DNA of 64,000 nucleotides from Siphonodentalium dalli. Its lineage: Eukaryota > Mollusca > Scaphopoda > Gadilida > Siphonodentaliidae. The number at the start of each line of letters is the position of its first letter. Positions within the stretch are counted from its first letter, which is position 1. Location of the stretch: the NCBI GenBank assembly GCA_032622095.1, contig CP136061.1, positions 125,254,754 to 125,318,753 on the forward strand. The letters run 5' to 3'. This document shows, piece by piece, positions 12,737 through 25,400 of this stretch. A model generated the notes under the pieces. The model did no database searches. It worked only from the letters and a program-made list of their open reading frames with translations, and was not told the origin of the DNA. The position numbers were made by a program, and so were the translations under genes.

Positions 12737-13159
12737 ATGATACTTAGAGTTAATGAAGACATGACAATGCCCTTGCTCTCGCATAATCAACTTGCTTTAG
12801 TTTCTAGTTGGCCGGAGATCTTAGAAAGGAAAAATCGAATAGAATTATGTAGGCTCCGAACAGCTAACCACAACCTCCCAATCGAGACAGGGAGGTGGAA
12901 TGGGACAAGTCACAAAGACAGAAAATGCCCCTTATGTAACACTAGCATGATCGCTGATGAGTTCCACTATTTACTCGAATGCAAAGAATTCCAAAATATA
13001 AGGGAGAAATTTATTCCAGAAGAATACCGCGGAAAAGCGAACATTATAATCATGGACGAAATTTTGAATTCACATGACCGCGCAATCCTTAACCAAGTAT
13101 GCATACTTTTTAGGAAAGTCCACATTGAACTCTCAAATGTACATGTACGCATACCCTGA
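12737..13159 (+). CDS. Chimeric open frame made by the duplication junction
   Basis: A 140-codon ATG frame that did not exist before the duplication. Residues 1-27 (MILRVNEDMTMPLLSHNQLA...) are read from the right end of unit 1, which is non-coding elsewhere. From EILERKNRIELCRL onward it is the last 113 residues of the LINE polyprotein including the CPLC...H...C zinc-knuckle-like motif. The junction is at 12817/12818. At the end of unit 2 the same left part runs into other sequence, so the fusion is unique to this junction. There is no evidence that it is expressed, and it is best regarded as a by-product. Confidence 0.5.
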   Translation: MILRVNEDMTMPLLSHNQLALVSSWPEILERKNRIELCRLRTANHNLPIETGRWNGTSHKDRKCPLCNTSMIADEFHYLLECKEFQNIREKFIPEEYRGKANIIIMDEILNSHDRAILNQVCILFRKVHIELSNVHVRIP

Positions 13160-16100
13160 TGAATTATATATTCCTATTCTTCACTATGTTATTATTTTCA
13201 TTATTAGTTTGTACAGCGTGTCGACATTTTGCATGGCCAACTGTAAGCTGCGACATTCTGCATCATACAGATGGTAGTTATACTAATTCACTCAGTGTGA
13301 TGTACGATGTAGCACTTCCATTTGACTATGCATAATATAAAACTTATTGCACGCCGCAGACATGACAATGTTCTCATGTTCTGTCGGCTACACATGTATA
13401 GCGATATAAATTATATTGATTATATTATACAATTATATAAGCTTATATATATGTATGCTGTTGATGGTGCTCATTCAAACTGTGTCAATTAGCAGGAGAT
13501 GATATAACTCAACTCTGCGCAGAACAAGCCCGCAAATTGGTCAGACAAAACCAGCACCCACCCACCACACTAGATTTAATAAGTAACCGTTAATTAGTAT
13601 ATATAGAATTATCCGGCGATATAATCAATAATTTAAAATTTACCATTACACCGCTGAAATTGAAGGTCATTCTGATACAAGTTGCATGTTATATACCAAC
13701 TCAGTAATTTGTGGCGGCATGTTCAGGTGATGAACTCAATAAGCGAACATATAGGATGTTTGTTGAGATCATTTTCCGAACATTCCCAGTGTAAATCAAA
13801 CTTCAGCAGTCCACAGTTCAGGTCAGTGATACTGATAGTAATATATATTTTCCGTTACAAACATCGACAATCTTTGTTATTAGATTACCTGTTTACTTTC
13901 CACACAATCAGCGACATTCCGCTTACACGTGCTTCTGTTTTCATTAGGTTAGATAAAAAAGAAGAAAAAACGTACCTGACATCTTTGTACACCAAGATAA
14001 AACGATTAACCCATGACGGGTGAAATATTTCCCCATGGCACCGGAGACATGTATATAATATGTATATACCCTATCATAATATTTATATTATCTTCTGTAA
14101 ATAACTCTTTGTAATTCTCTATATATTCATATGAATTCGAGAATAAATCATCATCATTAGAATAAATAATATGCCTTATATGGTGCCAGATTTGGTGGAC
14201 TTCCGCGAAATTAAGATATATACTAAGCGAACAGGGCAATATACTGCTCTTGTTAAGCACACAAAAAATCAAACAAAATTTGTATAAATTTTGAACCTTA
14301 AGTTTGAAAAGTCCCACTAAAACGGAAGAACTATATTTCGAAACTGTGTGATTCGGTTCTCCGATTATTTTATCAACACAAAAGTCAAAATGCACATCAC
14401 GCGCATGGCAAGTCAGACATAAGAGTTCTAATTTGCTCCAATTTTGACAAGTTGCTTGCGAAAATTGTCAACAAAACTACCGTTCTGATCCTCCATTATG
14501 TCATTAAGTTTTTAGTGCGGGAATTGTTCTCAAAGCACATAGGAAACTGGACTTTGGGGCGATCGGTTTTCGCCATTTTGTTCGGAAAACCCCGCGCTAT
14601 ATATAGAAACGGAAACTAGAATACCCAGCGGATTATGCCGCAGTTATTCGGACCACTTCGGCTTTCAGTTAAAACGTAAACAAACAGAGAAACAAAGCGA
14701 TGTTTGTGGCAATCAACCGGAATATTATATGTGTAATTTAACATTAAAGTTAGATTATTATACACCATTATGACCATAATTAAGATGTCACCCTTTCCGA
14801 TGTATATAGCATCACGTATTGATTTGCTAGGTTAATCGAGTAAAATACTCAACAAATTCCCGCCACAGTTCCTGGGCGTATGTCGTGTTATAAGAAGCCT
14901 ATGTAGGCGGGCTTGGACTAAATCCAGCATCTCGCCATACCAATATCTTAGCTGGTTTAGTACGAGAAGACTTGGACTATTATAGATCAGGTTGTGGTTC
15001 ACTCAGACCTTTCTTTGTACCCATCATAAATATCACATAAATAGTATGTAATTTTCCAGTTTGTACGCTGAGTTATGTAAACAAAGCCAAATTATGTTAC
15101 AGAACCTGTTATACGGTACGTAAATTCTGTGCGATAAGCAAAATACTCAACAATTGGAAGACCCCACTTATGAACTTTGGTTAATTAAAACTGACGGTAT
15201 GTTGTTTGCAACATACCGTTATAGGGCTCACTAATCATCGCCACAAGATCTCGGTGTTGAATGGGTCACCGTGAATCAGTCTCCCCCCCAAAAAATCGCC
15301 ACGGTGTTGAGTGTCTTGCTTATCGTACACTATGTACGTGCTGTACCGGTATATAAACAAACGCTGAGCTCACACAAAGAGAGGTTAATGTATTTAATGT
15401 AGGATCAAGTTTGGTACAACCATAGTGAATAAATTATTCTCCATTCGCATCTATGCATCAGAGAGTCAGTGGCATTGCCTGATCACCAGAGCCATTTATT
15501 GTAGCATTGTACGAATATGGTTTCTAATTAGTGAAGTTTATTTCCTATGCTCAGATTATTCGACCGTAACGACGTTGACTACCGATATTACTGTGTTACT
15601 CGCCGTGTTGATGCGATTAACCGTGCTCAGTCCTACCGTGGCCGACCTTGGTATCACATTGCGTTCGCGGTTAGACCGCATTTTTCATACAATGTTTATA
15701 TGAATTTTATGTTGTTTTTAAAGTCAGCATTATAACCGACACAGAGAGTGTATATTTCTGGCATCATGCGACACTGAATTGGTGATGCAATTGCCAATGT
15801 CGGTCAGTGACCAATTTAAAATGTTGAATAAACCGTAAACAAATATTAACTGAAATATTGTTTTGTGTATAGTTAACACGGTACATTGCGTTCACGAAAA
15901 ACTGAACTGGGTGTAAGCCGGTCATGTGAAAAATTAATGCAGATTACTAGTACCACAGTAAGATTTAATACCCGCGGATGCCGCATGTCAACCACTTGAC
16001 CGTGGTTGAATGGCGGTACGACCGCTGTCATTAACACCATACAACCTTGTTAAAGGGGTGATTAATTAGCGCATAGCTTTGGTACGTTGTTGTGAACAAA

Positions 16101-19100
16101 ACTTCTGATAATAGCTTGTGACTGATTCAATGATATTGGGTGATCCAGAATTGGATCTGTGTCTCCGAGTGTATCCCGCGCCATTCCATACATATATCAC
16201 AACAATATCACAGCGTCGCCGACGGTTCGATTAAAACAATAGCAGACTCCGTAACTGGGCGATATGTTATGGCGACATGCTTCTCAACTCACCTTTCGAT
16301 GAAAATTTATGAATATTATGCATCCTTACTTTTTAATATTTGTACATGTACTTGTGAGTTGTAGTCAACAAACTTGTGAATGACTCATCATGAGTCATGA
16401 CCAATCTTTGACGTCAGTTAATTAATTTCGCCTAATTTCTACATTGTTGTATTTGTCTCGTTGTCGTAGTCACTAGTGGTTGACTCTTGTGAATTATGCT
16501 GGTGGTTTATAATTTTGAATCTGTGTTTTGAAATTCACAACGTGTCAAGTGTAGACTCTTGCAGTTGGTCAGGTCACAGCAGATTATTGCTTCTGTTGAT
16601 TAGCCATCGGCCGATTTTCGGATATCATAACATCTTGTCTGGTTCACATACAAACGTAATCAAAATAGCGCTAACAATATTCCAGGTTATTCCAAGCAAG
16701 TTAGGTCCAATTTCACACACAAAATATGTTGAGAAATTGTAACACTTCCGTATTCTGAGATGCCACCCGGTCAACGTACCTAATTAGGGACACGCTATAA
16801 AGTGTAAGCCGAGGCCGAGTACGGATCCAACATAAAATGTGTAAGCCAGCTATTAGTTGTGTTTTCTCCGTTGTTATACATTGCAAAAACACAATCGCCT
16901 GATTCGGATGCCGCCATTGTTTCCCCCTTTCATTGTGGAAATGTATCGTACATCCCGTGATTGCCACATCCAATCGGCTTGGGTCACCCATTTGGTTCTG
17001 ATATAGTACCAAAAGCGCTTTGGTTTTACGATCTTATGTAATACCGAATGATCGTAATACCAAACGCTTTGGTATCGAGACATGTATATGTATCATAGAG
17101 TACCTAAGCGGATTGCTATATCTATGAGTGTACATATGCAAGTAATATCGTGCTAAAAATTACTATTACGAACAATCAATCTAGCTGTGCCCGTATTTCG
17201 TTAAAGGTCACTGGAATACTATTGAACAGAAACCGAGCTAAGTTTCTTTGAGAAACTTAAAGTTATGGAATAACGTGTATGCCTGTACATGGAAAACGCG
17301 GAAAAACAATTTATTGATCAATATTGAAAATTAATATTTCTGAGAAACTTCAGATTGAGTAATTGTTAGAGCTATTAGCTGTATATGATCTGCCCATATG
17401 GGTATATCGGATTCCTTTGTTATCGATACAAGGTTGTACAGTATGTCGGCCTAACAAATTTATGCTTGAAGCTTATAATATGTGGGTGAATCGGGTGAAT
17501 AAATACGCCACCAGTGTTAGCTTATCGAACTATCATATGTTCCCAACATGTGGTGGTGGGATAAGAAGTATTTGGCATAGGACTAACAGGAGCCTATTGT
17601 GCCCAATAAATAGGTTTAACGGTATGAGTGTATCCAATGCGGCTTTTCACTTCGAGTCGATTTGATCTTGATCAATAGGCACGGGAATTGTGGACGCCAT
17701 ATGTAAGTGGTGGTGGGCCACATTCGAGCCGATTGATTTCCTCCTATCCCGGCCTTATCATTTCCGCACAGGAATGCTGACAGCTATGATTGATAGCATT
17801 TATTAAGGAGTCTTATTTTTATAATGAAAAGTGGGAACGGGATCGGATAGTATGCCGGAATCACACCGCTTCCGTAGTTTAGACTTCCCAGTGAGAGCAA
17901 TAATTTGGCACGTTTCCGGCTTTACGTTGATATGTTTATGTCTTAGGTCTCGTCGTCTGGGCATTTTGAGAATGATATGGCTGATAGGTTTTGACGCCAA
18001 TAGATACCGACCGGACACTCATGTAATTTTTTATATTATTGATAAATTTCCGAAAGCTAATAAGCTGATTGCAATACATACAGTTTGACACAAAAGAAAC
18101 ATATATAAGTACCAATTTCAATCGCACATCCGTTGTCCAATTTCTTGACGAAAGTGATGGGGTCTGTGCCAAATGATTGGCGCAACAACATTATTATGTA
18201 CACTTTGTGACCCTTTTACCACATGTCTACACTTATTAAATAACGCATGCAACAGGAAGCATGTTCAGATGCATACGTCGACGAATAAACTTCGATTGCC
18301 ATTAAACATATTAGCCGATTGCATTTGCCAAGTTTCGGGATTCTAAAGTCTAAAGTCAATGATTACTTGCAGTAATATTTGATAAATTAAATTATGTGCC
18401 TTGTCAAACATGGTGTCATTAAGCTTAGCATGTTAAATTATGTCATGTCACAGGTGTGTTACAAGTGGCAAACGAACACAAACGACGATAACGATGTTTG
18501 TTGCTCAAGTTAGATTTTTGACCAGAGAAAGTTTATATCCGAGATAGTACAAAGCTGCTGGTGAATTTACCTCTAATTTGGAAGAAATATGACTAAAACT
18601 ATTCTATTGATTGTAACCACACACGATCAGTTGACCTGCCGAGTGGATTATGTTAGATAATCGCCCCACTAATCACAAATTGTCACTGAATTTAAAATGA
18701 GCCATCTAAATACATGTATACAAATGGGGATCTGGATGTGCATATATGTTTTTATTTTTTAGTCGGTGGTGTCGAATTCCCAACTCTACCGCTCTCTTAA
18801 AAACTCTGGGAGACTGAACTTGTACCCTATAGGATAGAGTTGGAATTTTACTACTAACCGTGGTAACTCAAACTTACCAACTGTCGGAAATTCCAATCAA
18901 GCGCTCCCTGTGGTGGGAACGATATAAACAACCAGGTGTGGAACGTTGTATGGCAAACAGTTGGGAATGTGATGCATGACGCAATAATAGTTGGAAAGTT
19001 CAAAAGCAGGCTGATAGTTTGTTCCGATAGTTTGGTATTCCCACCAATATTGGTGTGACATGTGTTGGTTTTAGACAGTTTAACACCTGACTACTTTCTG

Positions 19101-19604
19101 TCAAAATGTGTCGACTGAAATGACAATATGTTGGAAATTTCCAACACAGGGGGCGTTAGATTGTAAATTTCCAACAGTTGAAAAGTTTAAGGTGCAAGTC
19201 GAAATATTCTTACCCAAAAGGAAGGGTACAAATAGTATTGCTCGGACTTGGACATTTCGGTGGCTCCAGGGGGTGGTGCATTTGGAAATTCTAAGATGGA
19301 CACCCGCCCCGGAAACCCTCTAGCCACGTCCATGTAAACGATTTTGATTATGAAGGTCCGTCTGGCTACCAAATTCTCGTATAGATGAATTTTGTTCGGT
19401 ATGCTGGATAGTGGACATGGACTTTTGATTCGGGCGATATATTGTTGCAGGGCGCTCACTGTCATACTTTAGAATTTAACTATATACTGCCGCAACAGTA
19501 ATGTAATTTAGGTGGTAGTCGATGATACTTAGAGTTAATGAAGACATGACAATGCCCTTGCTCTCGCATAATCAACTTGCTTTAGTTTCTAGTTGGCCGG
19601 AGAT
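12818..19604 (+). repeat. Tandem segmental duplication, unit 2
   Basis: Second direct copy of 6031-12817 with about 0.1% substitutions and one 2-bp deletion in a TA run. It holds the LINE C-terminus (12821-13156) and all the small repeats of unit 1. It stops at CCGGAGAT (19604), after which the sequence is unique and runs 27 bp to the splice acceptor of the first recognised host exon. Breakpoint sequences (ctggaaATc, ccggagATc, ccggagATt) share only about 2 bp exactly, or 7 of 9 positions loosely. Confidence 0.95.
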
Positions 19605-19631
19605 TGAGAGTGTTTTATGGAATTATTTCAG

Positions 19632-19767
19632 GTCAATAGCTTCGTTGGAGCTTTTCACGATGCCGTAATTCTGTATGCACTGGCGCTTAATGAGACACTA
19701 AGAGCTAATGCTTCCATCTCAAATGGCACAGAGATCACTAGACGAATGTGGAACAGAACCTTTGAAG
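19632..19767 (+). CDS. Receptor guanylyl cyclase (natriuretic-peptide-receptor type), extracellular-domain exon
   Basis: A 136-bp internal exon: acceptor TTATTTCAG at 19623-19631, donor GTGAGC at 19768. It reads in phase 0 as VNSFVGAFHDAVILYALALN and goes on to RRMWNRTFE plus one base (phase 1 end). The pattern 'FhDav.LYA.AlNEtl...G...i...MwnRtFeG' is diagnostic for the membrane-distal ligand-binding (ANF_receptor) domain of single-pass receptor guanylyl cyclases, which make cGMP when a peptide binds outside. N-glycosylation sequons NET, NAS, NGT and NRT are present. The next exon is 30612-30703 and completes the split Gly codon. The upstream exon was not found. No start codon is expected here. 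The 6.8-kb duplication ends just 27 bp upstream, inside the branch-point/polypyrimidine zone. Confidence 0.92.
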
Positions 19768-20127
19768 GTGAGCATTATTCAATCAATGACACGGGCCAGT
19801 ATTCCAAATATGACCCATGTCTTTAGAAGTGACGAATATTGTTTGGCACACGCGAGCGCAGTTATTTGCGGATATGGAAATCCTGTGATCTGAAGTTAGT
19901 GGAAGAACGGTGATCACTAATTTTCATTGTCGCTCGTCGTGAATTTAATCGATCCACAGGAATGCCCAAATCAAGATGGAATAATACCAATGTTGACAAA
20001 CTGCAAAACCCCCAAATTGGACCCGAAACGGTACTTGGGAAATAACAAAATCCCTTCTTGGTCATCCACCCAACCCACATAGAAAATGATTTTACTTTTA
20101 AGGACGATAACAAGAAATCCGAAGTAT

Positions 20128-20825
20128 TGAATTATGTTGAATCACAAGCGACAATTGATGACTCTTCAGTCATACTACCACCCACTCTCCGTCCATATGA
20201 CATATCTTCCTAAATAAACAGAGGTTACTACAATGGCCGAAGAAGTAACACGTTTACATCCTCATTGGGACCAGGCCGGATAAGTAACATTCTCTTCAGG
20301 ATTATCTTTAACCCGATAGCACCATCGTTCACTAGTATGTTCTAGTATCTTAAACAAGTCTTTTCTATCTTGACTATTTACTGACTCATGGGAACCATCA
20401 TTCACTACTAGTATGTTCTAATATCTGAAAGAAGTCTTTTCTATCTTGACTATATACTGCCTCATGGGAAACATCATTCATTACTAGTATGTTCTAGTAT
20501 CTTAAAGAAGTCTTTTCTATCTTGACTATTTACTCATGGGAACCATCATTCACTACTAGTATGTTCTAGTATCTTAAACAAATCTTTTCTATCTGGACTA
20601 TTTCCTGCCTCATGGGAACTGGAAAATGTTACGCCAATCTTCAAGAAGGACAGTAACAACTCAAATATAGCTATCGACCTTATTAAATTAGTATGTTGAA
20701 TCAAAATGGTCAATTGATAACTCTTCTCCCAAACTACCACCCACTCTCCGCCATATGGCACGCCACTTCCTAAATAAGCAGATGTTTCTACAATAACCGA
20801 AGAAGTAACAAGTTTACTGCCCCCA
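20128..20825 (+). repeat. Duplicated segment flanking a tandem array
   Basis: The sequence at about 20128-20260 ('...gttgaatca...aattgat-actctt...ctaccacccactctccg...ttcctaaata-aca-a') recurs at about 20694-20815 with scattered changes. The two copies surround the 75-bp tandem array and RT fragments, so the whole 20.1-20.9 kb block looks like a rearranged LINE insertion. Confidence 0.6.
20321..20619 (+). repeat. Tandem repeat, four units of about 75 bp
   Basis: Units begin with accatcgttcact or catcattcactacta and run through tatgttctagtatcttaaa and tcttttctatcttgac to catgggaa. Starts are near 20321, 20395, 20471 and 20542. Units differ by single substitutions and a few short deletions. Confidence 0.85.
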
Positions 20826-21010
20826 TTGAAAATGTTACGCCAATCTTCAAGAAGGACAGTAACAACTAGAATATTGCTATAGACCTATTTCTTTACTGTC
20901 ATGCCTCTCATCGATTCCTGAGAAAAGAGTATTTAAATGTCTATATGAGCACTATATATTATTATATATTAACTGAAGAACATCCCGGTTTCAAGAAATT
21001 CATTCAACTA
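20621..21010 (+). pseudogene. LINE RT fragments (finger motif), degenerate and duplicated
   Basis: At 20622 and again at 20826 the DNA reads ENVTPIFKKDSNN, the conserved 'vtPIfKkGd...' strand at the N-terminal side of LINE RT. In the second copy, after a frame change, it continues as YRPISLLSCL...PEKRVFKCLYEHYI (about 20880-20957) and a shifted 'HPGFKKF' like the QSGFR segment (about 20983). The IDF and YADD catalytic motifs are absent. It is a short, frame-broken relic. Confidence 0.7.
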
Positions 21011-21068
21011 CATGTATATGCCGACTTACTGGCATTACCATACAAGTTATCTATTGACAAGGGTATGT

Positions 21069-21122
21069 ATTCTCATTATATATGCGAGGCTCCCTATGGG
21101 AGACTCGCATATATAAGAGAAT
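21069..21122. repeat. Imperfect inverted repeat (TATATGCGAG...CTCGCATATA)
   Basis: Arms attctcattatatatgcgag and ctcgcatatataagagaat surround gctccctatgggaga, which is itself nearly palindromic. Similar words (tatatgcgagtctccc, atgcgaggctccctatgg) occur at 59030-59105, so this is part of a small repeat family. Confidence 0.6.
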
Positions 21123-21394
21123 GCACATGCACACGGTCTTTAATGCTACACCAGCACCGCTCACACAGTGAGTGGGTTATTTTACCAGTCAACACGATGA
21201 ATATATTTGGTTTTCTGCCATAAATACGTGTTTCGGTCTGTGGATGTCTCGAGCAGTTTGGATGATATTATAGAGGGATAGATATCGCCTCTAAAATGAA
21301 GACATGACATGTCTCTGGTTGTACGCATTATATGATTATGTAGCTACAAAAGCGTTACTTCATATTGTAGTTCGGCCGCCAAACCTGGATTGTA

Positions 21395-22459
21395 TGTTAT
21401 TGTGTGTTTTAACAACTTCCACCGGCTATCTCATCGGCATCATACCAAACATATTCTTTTCAATATAAGCCTTATGTGTTTTTGCCTCATTTATAAATGC
21501 TGAATCCACTTACAAGTTAAACCATTTGTCACACGACTATTGTGCAGGGCCCTGTTTCATGAAGCAATGTCATAAGATTATCTTAAGATTGACTTAATCT
21601 AAGATCTAAGGTGGATCTTATGATGTAACTTTTCCGTTTCAAGAACGCGTTTCACAAAACAAGATTAAGTCCTACTTAAGTAGTAAGTTAAGTTCCCGCT
21701 CATTTAGACTGGTTATCGACAATTTTCTACAGCCCGGAACAAAAAAATGTGGCCTTGTGCAATCTGTATGTACGCATTGAGAGGTTATCGAGAAAGAGCC
21801 TAGTCCGAGTTGACATTATTGTGTGACAGGGATGCTGGATATATATTTATTGTGGACCTCCAATATGGAGAAGAATATGTATAGTTCATATAAATGGAAC
21901 AATAATATACACTGCGTTTGCGGAGTGGCTCCGCCGTAATATGTTTACTGTCTCATATGTCCCATATGGCTCAAATATGTCCATTTGGATGTGAGCGCCG
22001 AGGTCGACATTCCAATGTCATGGGTTAATAATGCACTTATTGTCCTCGAATCAGTTGACACAAGACGAACAGAAATGAAGCAGTGTCGATAACTATTTGA
22101 TCCATGCGTTGTGCTATTTCCACCGGCGACTGCATGACGTCGGTGCCGAGTAGAAATGCACAAAGTTCAATATCACTTAACGAGTCTATTAGTCCATGAG
22201 CCAGGACCGAGAATGGTACCATTTTGGCGGGCAAATTCTATCAACATTTTTCTCAAAGCTTATATGCTGAAGTTTATCTGAGGGCTGGGGCGCACTGTGG
22301 CAGTGTAGATTAGTGTGCAAAATTTGTGTTTCCATGGCAACGGAGGGTGTTTTTGGCCAGTGTAAAAAATATGCCTATAATGGTCTACAACTAGAAAGTT
22401 TAATGCAGTAAGACTGCCGATGAGATAGCCGGTGGAAGTTGTTAAAACACACAATAACA
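21395..22459. mobile_element. Element or inversion bounded by perfect 45-bp inverted repeats
   Basis: Bases 21395-21439 (TGTTATTGTGTGTTTTAACA...) are the exact reverse complement of 22415-22459. The enclosed 0.97 kb has no supported coding frame. No flanking target duplication was seen, so this could be a TIR element of about 1.07 kb or a short inverted duplication. A perfect match suggests a recent origin. Confidence 0.6.
21541..21700. repeat. Probable dispersed repeat (GGGCCCTGTTTCATGAAG type)
   Basis: The block 'agggccctgtttcatgaagcaatgtcataagattatcttaag' followed by alternating TTAAGAT/ATCTTA words resembles widespread invertebrate MITE-like repeats that I recall by pattern only. There is no second copy in this window to confirm it. 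Confidence 0.3.
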
Positions 22460-25400
22460 AGTCTGTTTAAAACTAAGATGGTGGTCAATTGCCGAACTTT
22501 TCAAAAGAAAATGGTTTCTCTCCTAATGAGGTGGTACATAGATGTAAAACACAGAATTGCTGAGGTGGCTACGTTCTCTGGTCAATATTATGTATCTATC
22601 AGCTCAAAGTTTGAAAATGATTTCAAAGATGGCGACCAAGATGGCGGCCTAAAAAAATAATTCTTCATCCCGAACATAAACAGAGGCATAAAATATTACC
22701 CCGATAGAATAATTCAACCACCGAAAGATGATGCAGTAAAATTATATAGGCTTCTGATTAAAATTGCTTAAGTCGAAGCTACTGAAAGTTGCCTTTCTTT
22801 TTTATCGCTGTGAGGTCATTATTTTGGCTGTGGTCGAGCGTGTTTTGTTCATATGGTTCCTATTAAACAACCGAGTGTCACCCAATTATATATCCTTTTC
22901 ATTGCGAATGTTGTCTCCACGGCTATGCAGATACATGTCGCAGAACCATTGTATGGTATTTCCTCATCCACATCTTTACGTTTATTGTCCGTGTGATTTG
23001 TATAGGTGGCGCTATAAATATATGTATAGCTGCCACGACACTATGAAAGAAGATAATTTCTAAGTATTATTGTTTGTTATTCAAATATACATGGCTAGAA
23101 ACTCTTATGAATGTAAGCTGGACAGCGAAGCTACTTCGCAGTATCCCACCAATCCTTCTTCCTGTCGCTTGTCTCCTGAACGTGGTACAATGTAATAGTC
23201 ATGCAATCTCCCTCAACCGTTGTTTTTTTTTTTGCAATGGTCATGATACATTTCTCTATTAGATATGTCGATTATTACAGTACTATATCTAAGTTATGCT
23301 GCGATATTTATGCTTATCGTTCGATTTATAGCTGCTAACTTCGATGTCAATATGTCCTCTCAAGAAGGGAAACTGAGCATCGATTTTCTAGCAAGACTCA
23401 CGTTGGCAATGCACCAGGGATAATCACACCAAAGATACCGAGATTGAACCATGACCCAGGCTACGTACAGTTGGGATACGACTAAGTTTACGATACAAAA
23501 CAGCCGGAAAGTCCTGCTAACTTCATCAGTGAAATCGTAACTTTACCAGCGAAATCGTACACAGCGCAACTGGTATGAATGCCATAAATAACGCGAATCA
23601 TGTGGCAAGGAAACTGACTTCTCGATCTCAAATATGTGTAGATTAACTATACTTGGATATCCTATCACGAAAACGTTCAGTATCCAAGGCTGACAACAAA
23701 AGTAGTAGAATTTCCATAAACATGGCACCGGCTGCTCCGAAAACAATACAATTTCCATGTCGAAACATGATCATTTGGTGGGACACAACCGCGATCAACA
23801 TTTTTAATGCAGACTCTGAGACAGACGATTCCGACAGATTCTCCGCCATGACCCATAGCTTAGTCGGGCATGCTGACTGTTGTCGGTTATATCGATGCCA
23901 CGACGACCAACGTGGGATTGTCTGTACGGGGTATAGAACGCAAATTTTGATTAATCTGCTTACAAAGGGGCGTTAATGGCTATGGGCGTTATAATTACAG
24001 TGTCATACGTAAAGCACTGAACTCAAAATTCAGTGTCTGTCTCCTTACTTAGTAACAGCGCATGATATCTCACGAATTAGGAAATTCACCAAATTCACAA
24101 ATTCACACTCTCCAGTGACAAAACGACGAGTTGAAGGCGAGGAATGCCGTCGATCGATTGGAAACTTGGAATTGTCATAAACAACTCAGTGCGGCGGAGC
24201 TATAGCTACACCCAACGATATATTGAATATCGATCATGGAAAGATTGTTTGTCACAACTGGAAATGTGAATGGGGCAATATTTCTTGCTTGACGACACAC
24301 GAAGAAGTTCGAGGAAATATTATGTTATACAATGGTTTCTACGATACGATCAATATATTAATATATCAATATGGCTGTTAGATATCAAATTGGGTGACAC
24401 TCGGGGTGTTTGATAGAAGTCAAATTTTCTCAAGAGTTATGGTGCTACACTGCAGTTTACGGAATGTTGATATATTTGCTTTCGTATACATTTGAACCAG
24501 TTCATAATGTGTTATTTCTTGGAAACGGGGACATGCATGCGTGCCCAAAATATAAATACATATGAATGAATCGTAGATATTCTCTGACGATATATGCCTC
24601 TATTTATGTTGGTATGAAGAACTAATTTAGTAAATTTGTTTATAAACCAAATCCAATGTTGCATCATATACCATTAAATGAGAGTCACCATCTTTCTTTA
24701 ACCGAATTTCTAACATTCATCAAGTCTTCCGACGTGACAGTCGGTGGAGTCTTCAGAAGAATACCGGAAACCACCGGCGGAAAACTGTATACGCCAAAAT
24801 ACGAACCGGTGCCTTGGCGGCCGGACTATTATTTTCTGAATACATACAAAAATATTTAACTGACTGATGTCCAAATATCGGCGTTTATTAAAATGCCGCT
24901 ATCCTTTGTGTGAAGACAAGCTATCATTGAATACAATTTTGATCTCAGCTCAATTTGGACATAATTCAACAGCTGATAGACGGCACGCAGCGTAGGCCGT
25001 ATAGGTCATATTCCAGACGAAATTCTGGCTTCGGTTTAGATGTATATTATACACACCTTTTTATACATTAAACGTCCAATGCGGCATTGTCACAGTGACA
25101 TACATAATACATACATTTATATTTGATAATCGAGGTATCGAGGTTTTATGAACATGATAATTCTGATCATATTAAAATAAGCTCACATTTAAGCTATTTT
25201 AATCTTGGTATATGCCAGGTTGGGTCTCATATGCTAATTTGCACGTGGATACGTTCTGTTGGGCAGTATTGTGTATTATACTGATCTCGAAACTTACAAC
25301 TGTATTAGAAATTCATGTAAATACATTGTGTCGGAACTCATGTTCCTCTATATTGTAAAAAGCATTAGGCACACACACTCTGTTCTTGTGTTCAAATGTG

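Larger units (their letters stand above)
6031..12817 (+). repeat. Tandem segmental duplication, unit 1 (6787 bp)
   Basis: This segment is repeated directly and immediately at 12818-19604. Alignment by eye shows the same sequence throughout with an offset of 6787 falling to 6785 after a TA-run that is 2 bp shorter in unit 2. I saw only about eight substitutions (for example at 9017, 9030, 10261, 11753, 11937, 12361, 12514, 12615). It begins inside the LINE coding frame (ATCTTAGAAAGG at 6031) and ends at CCGGAGAT. The rest is non-coding intron-like sequence holding a few small repeats. No gene inside it could be supported. Confidence 0.95.
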
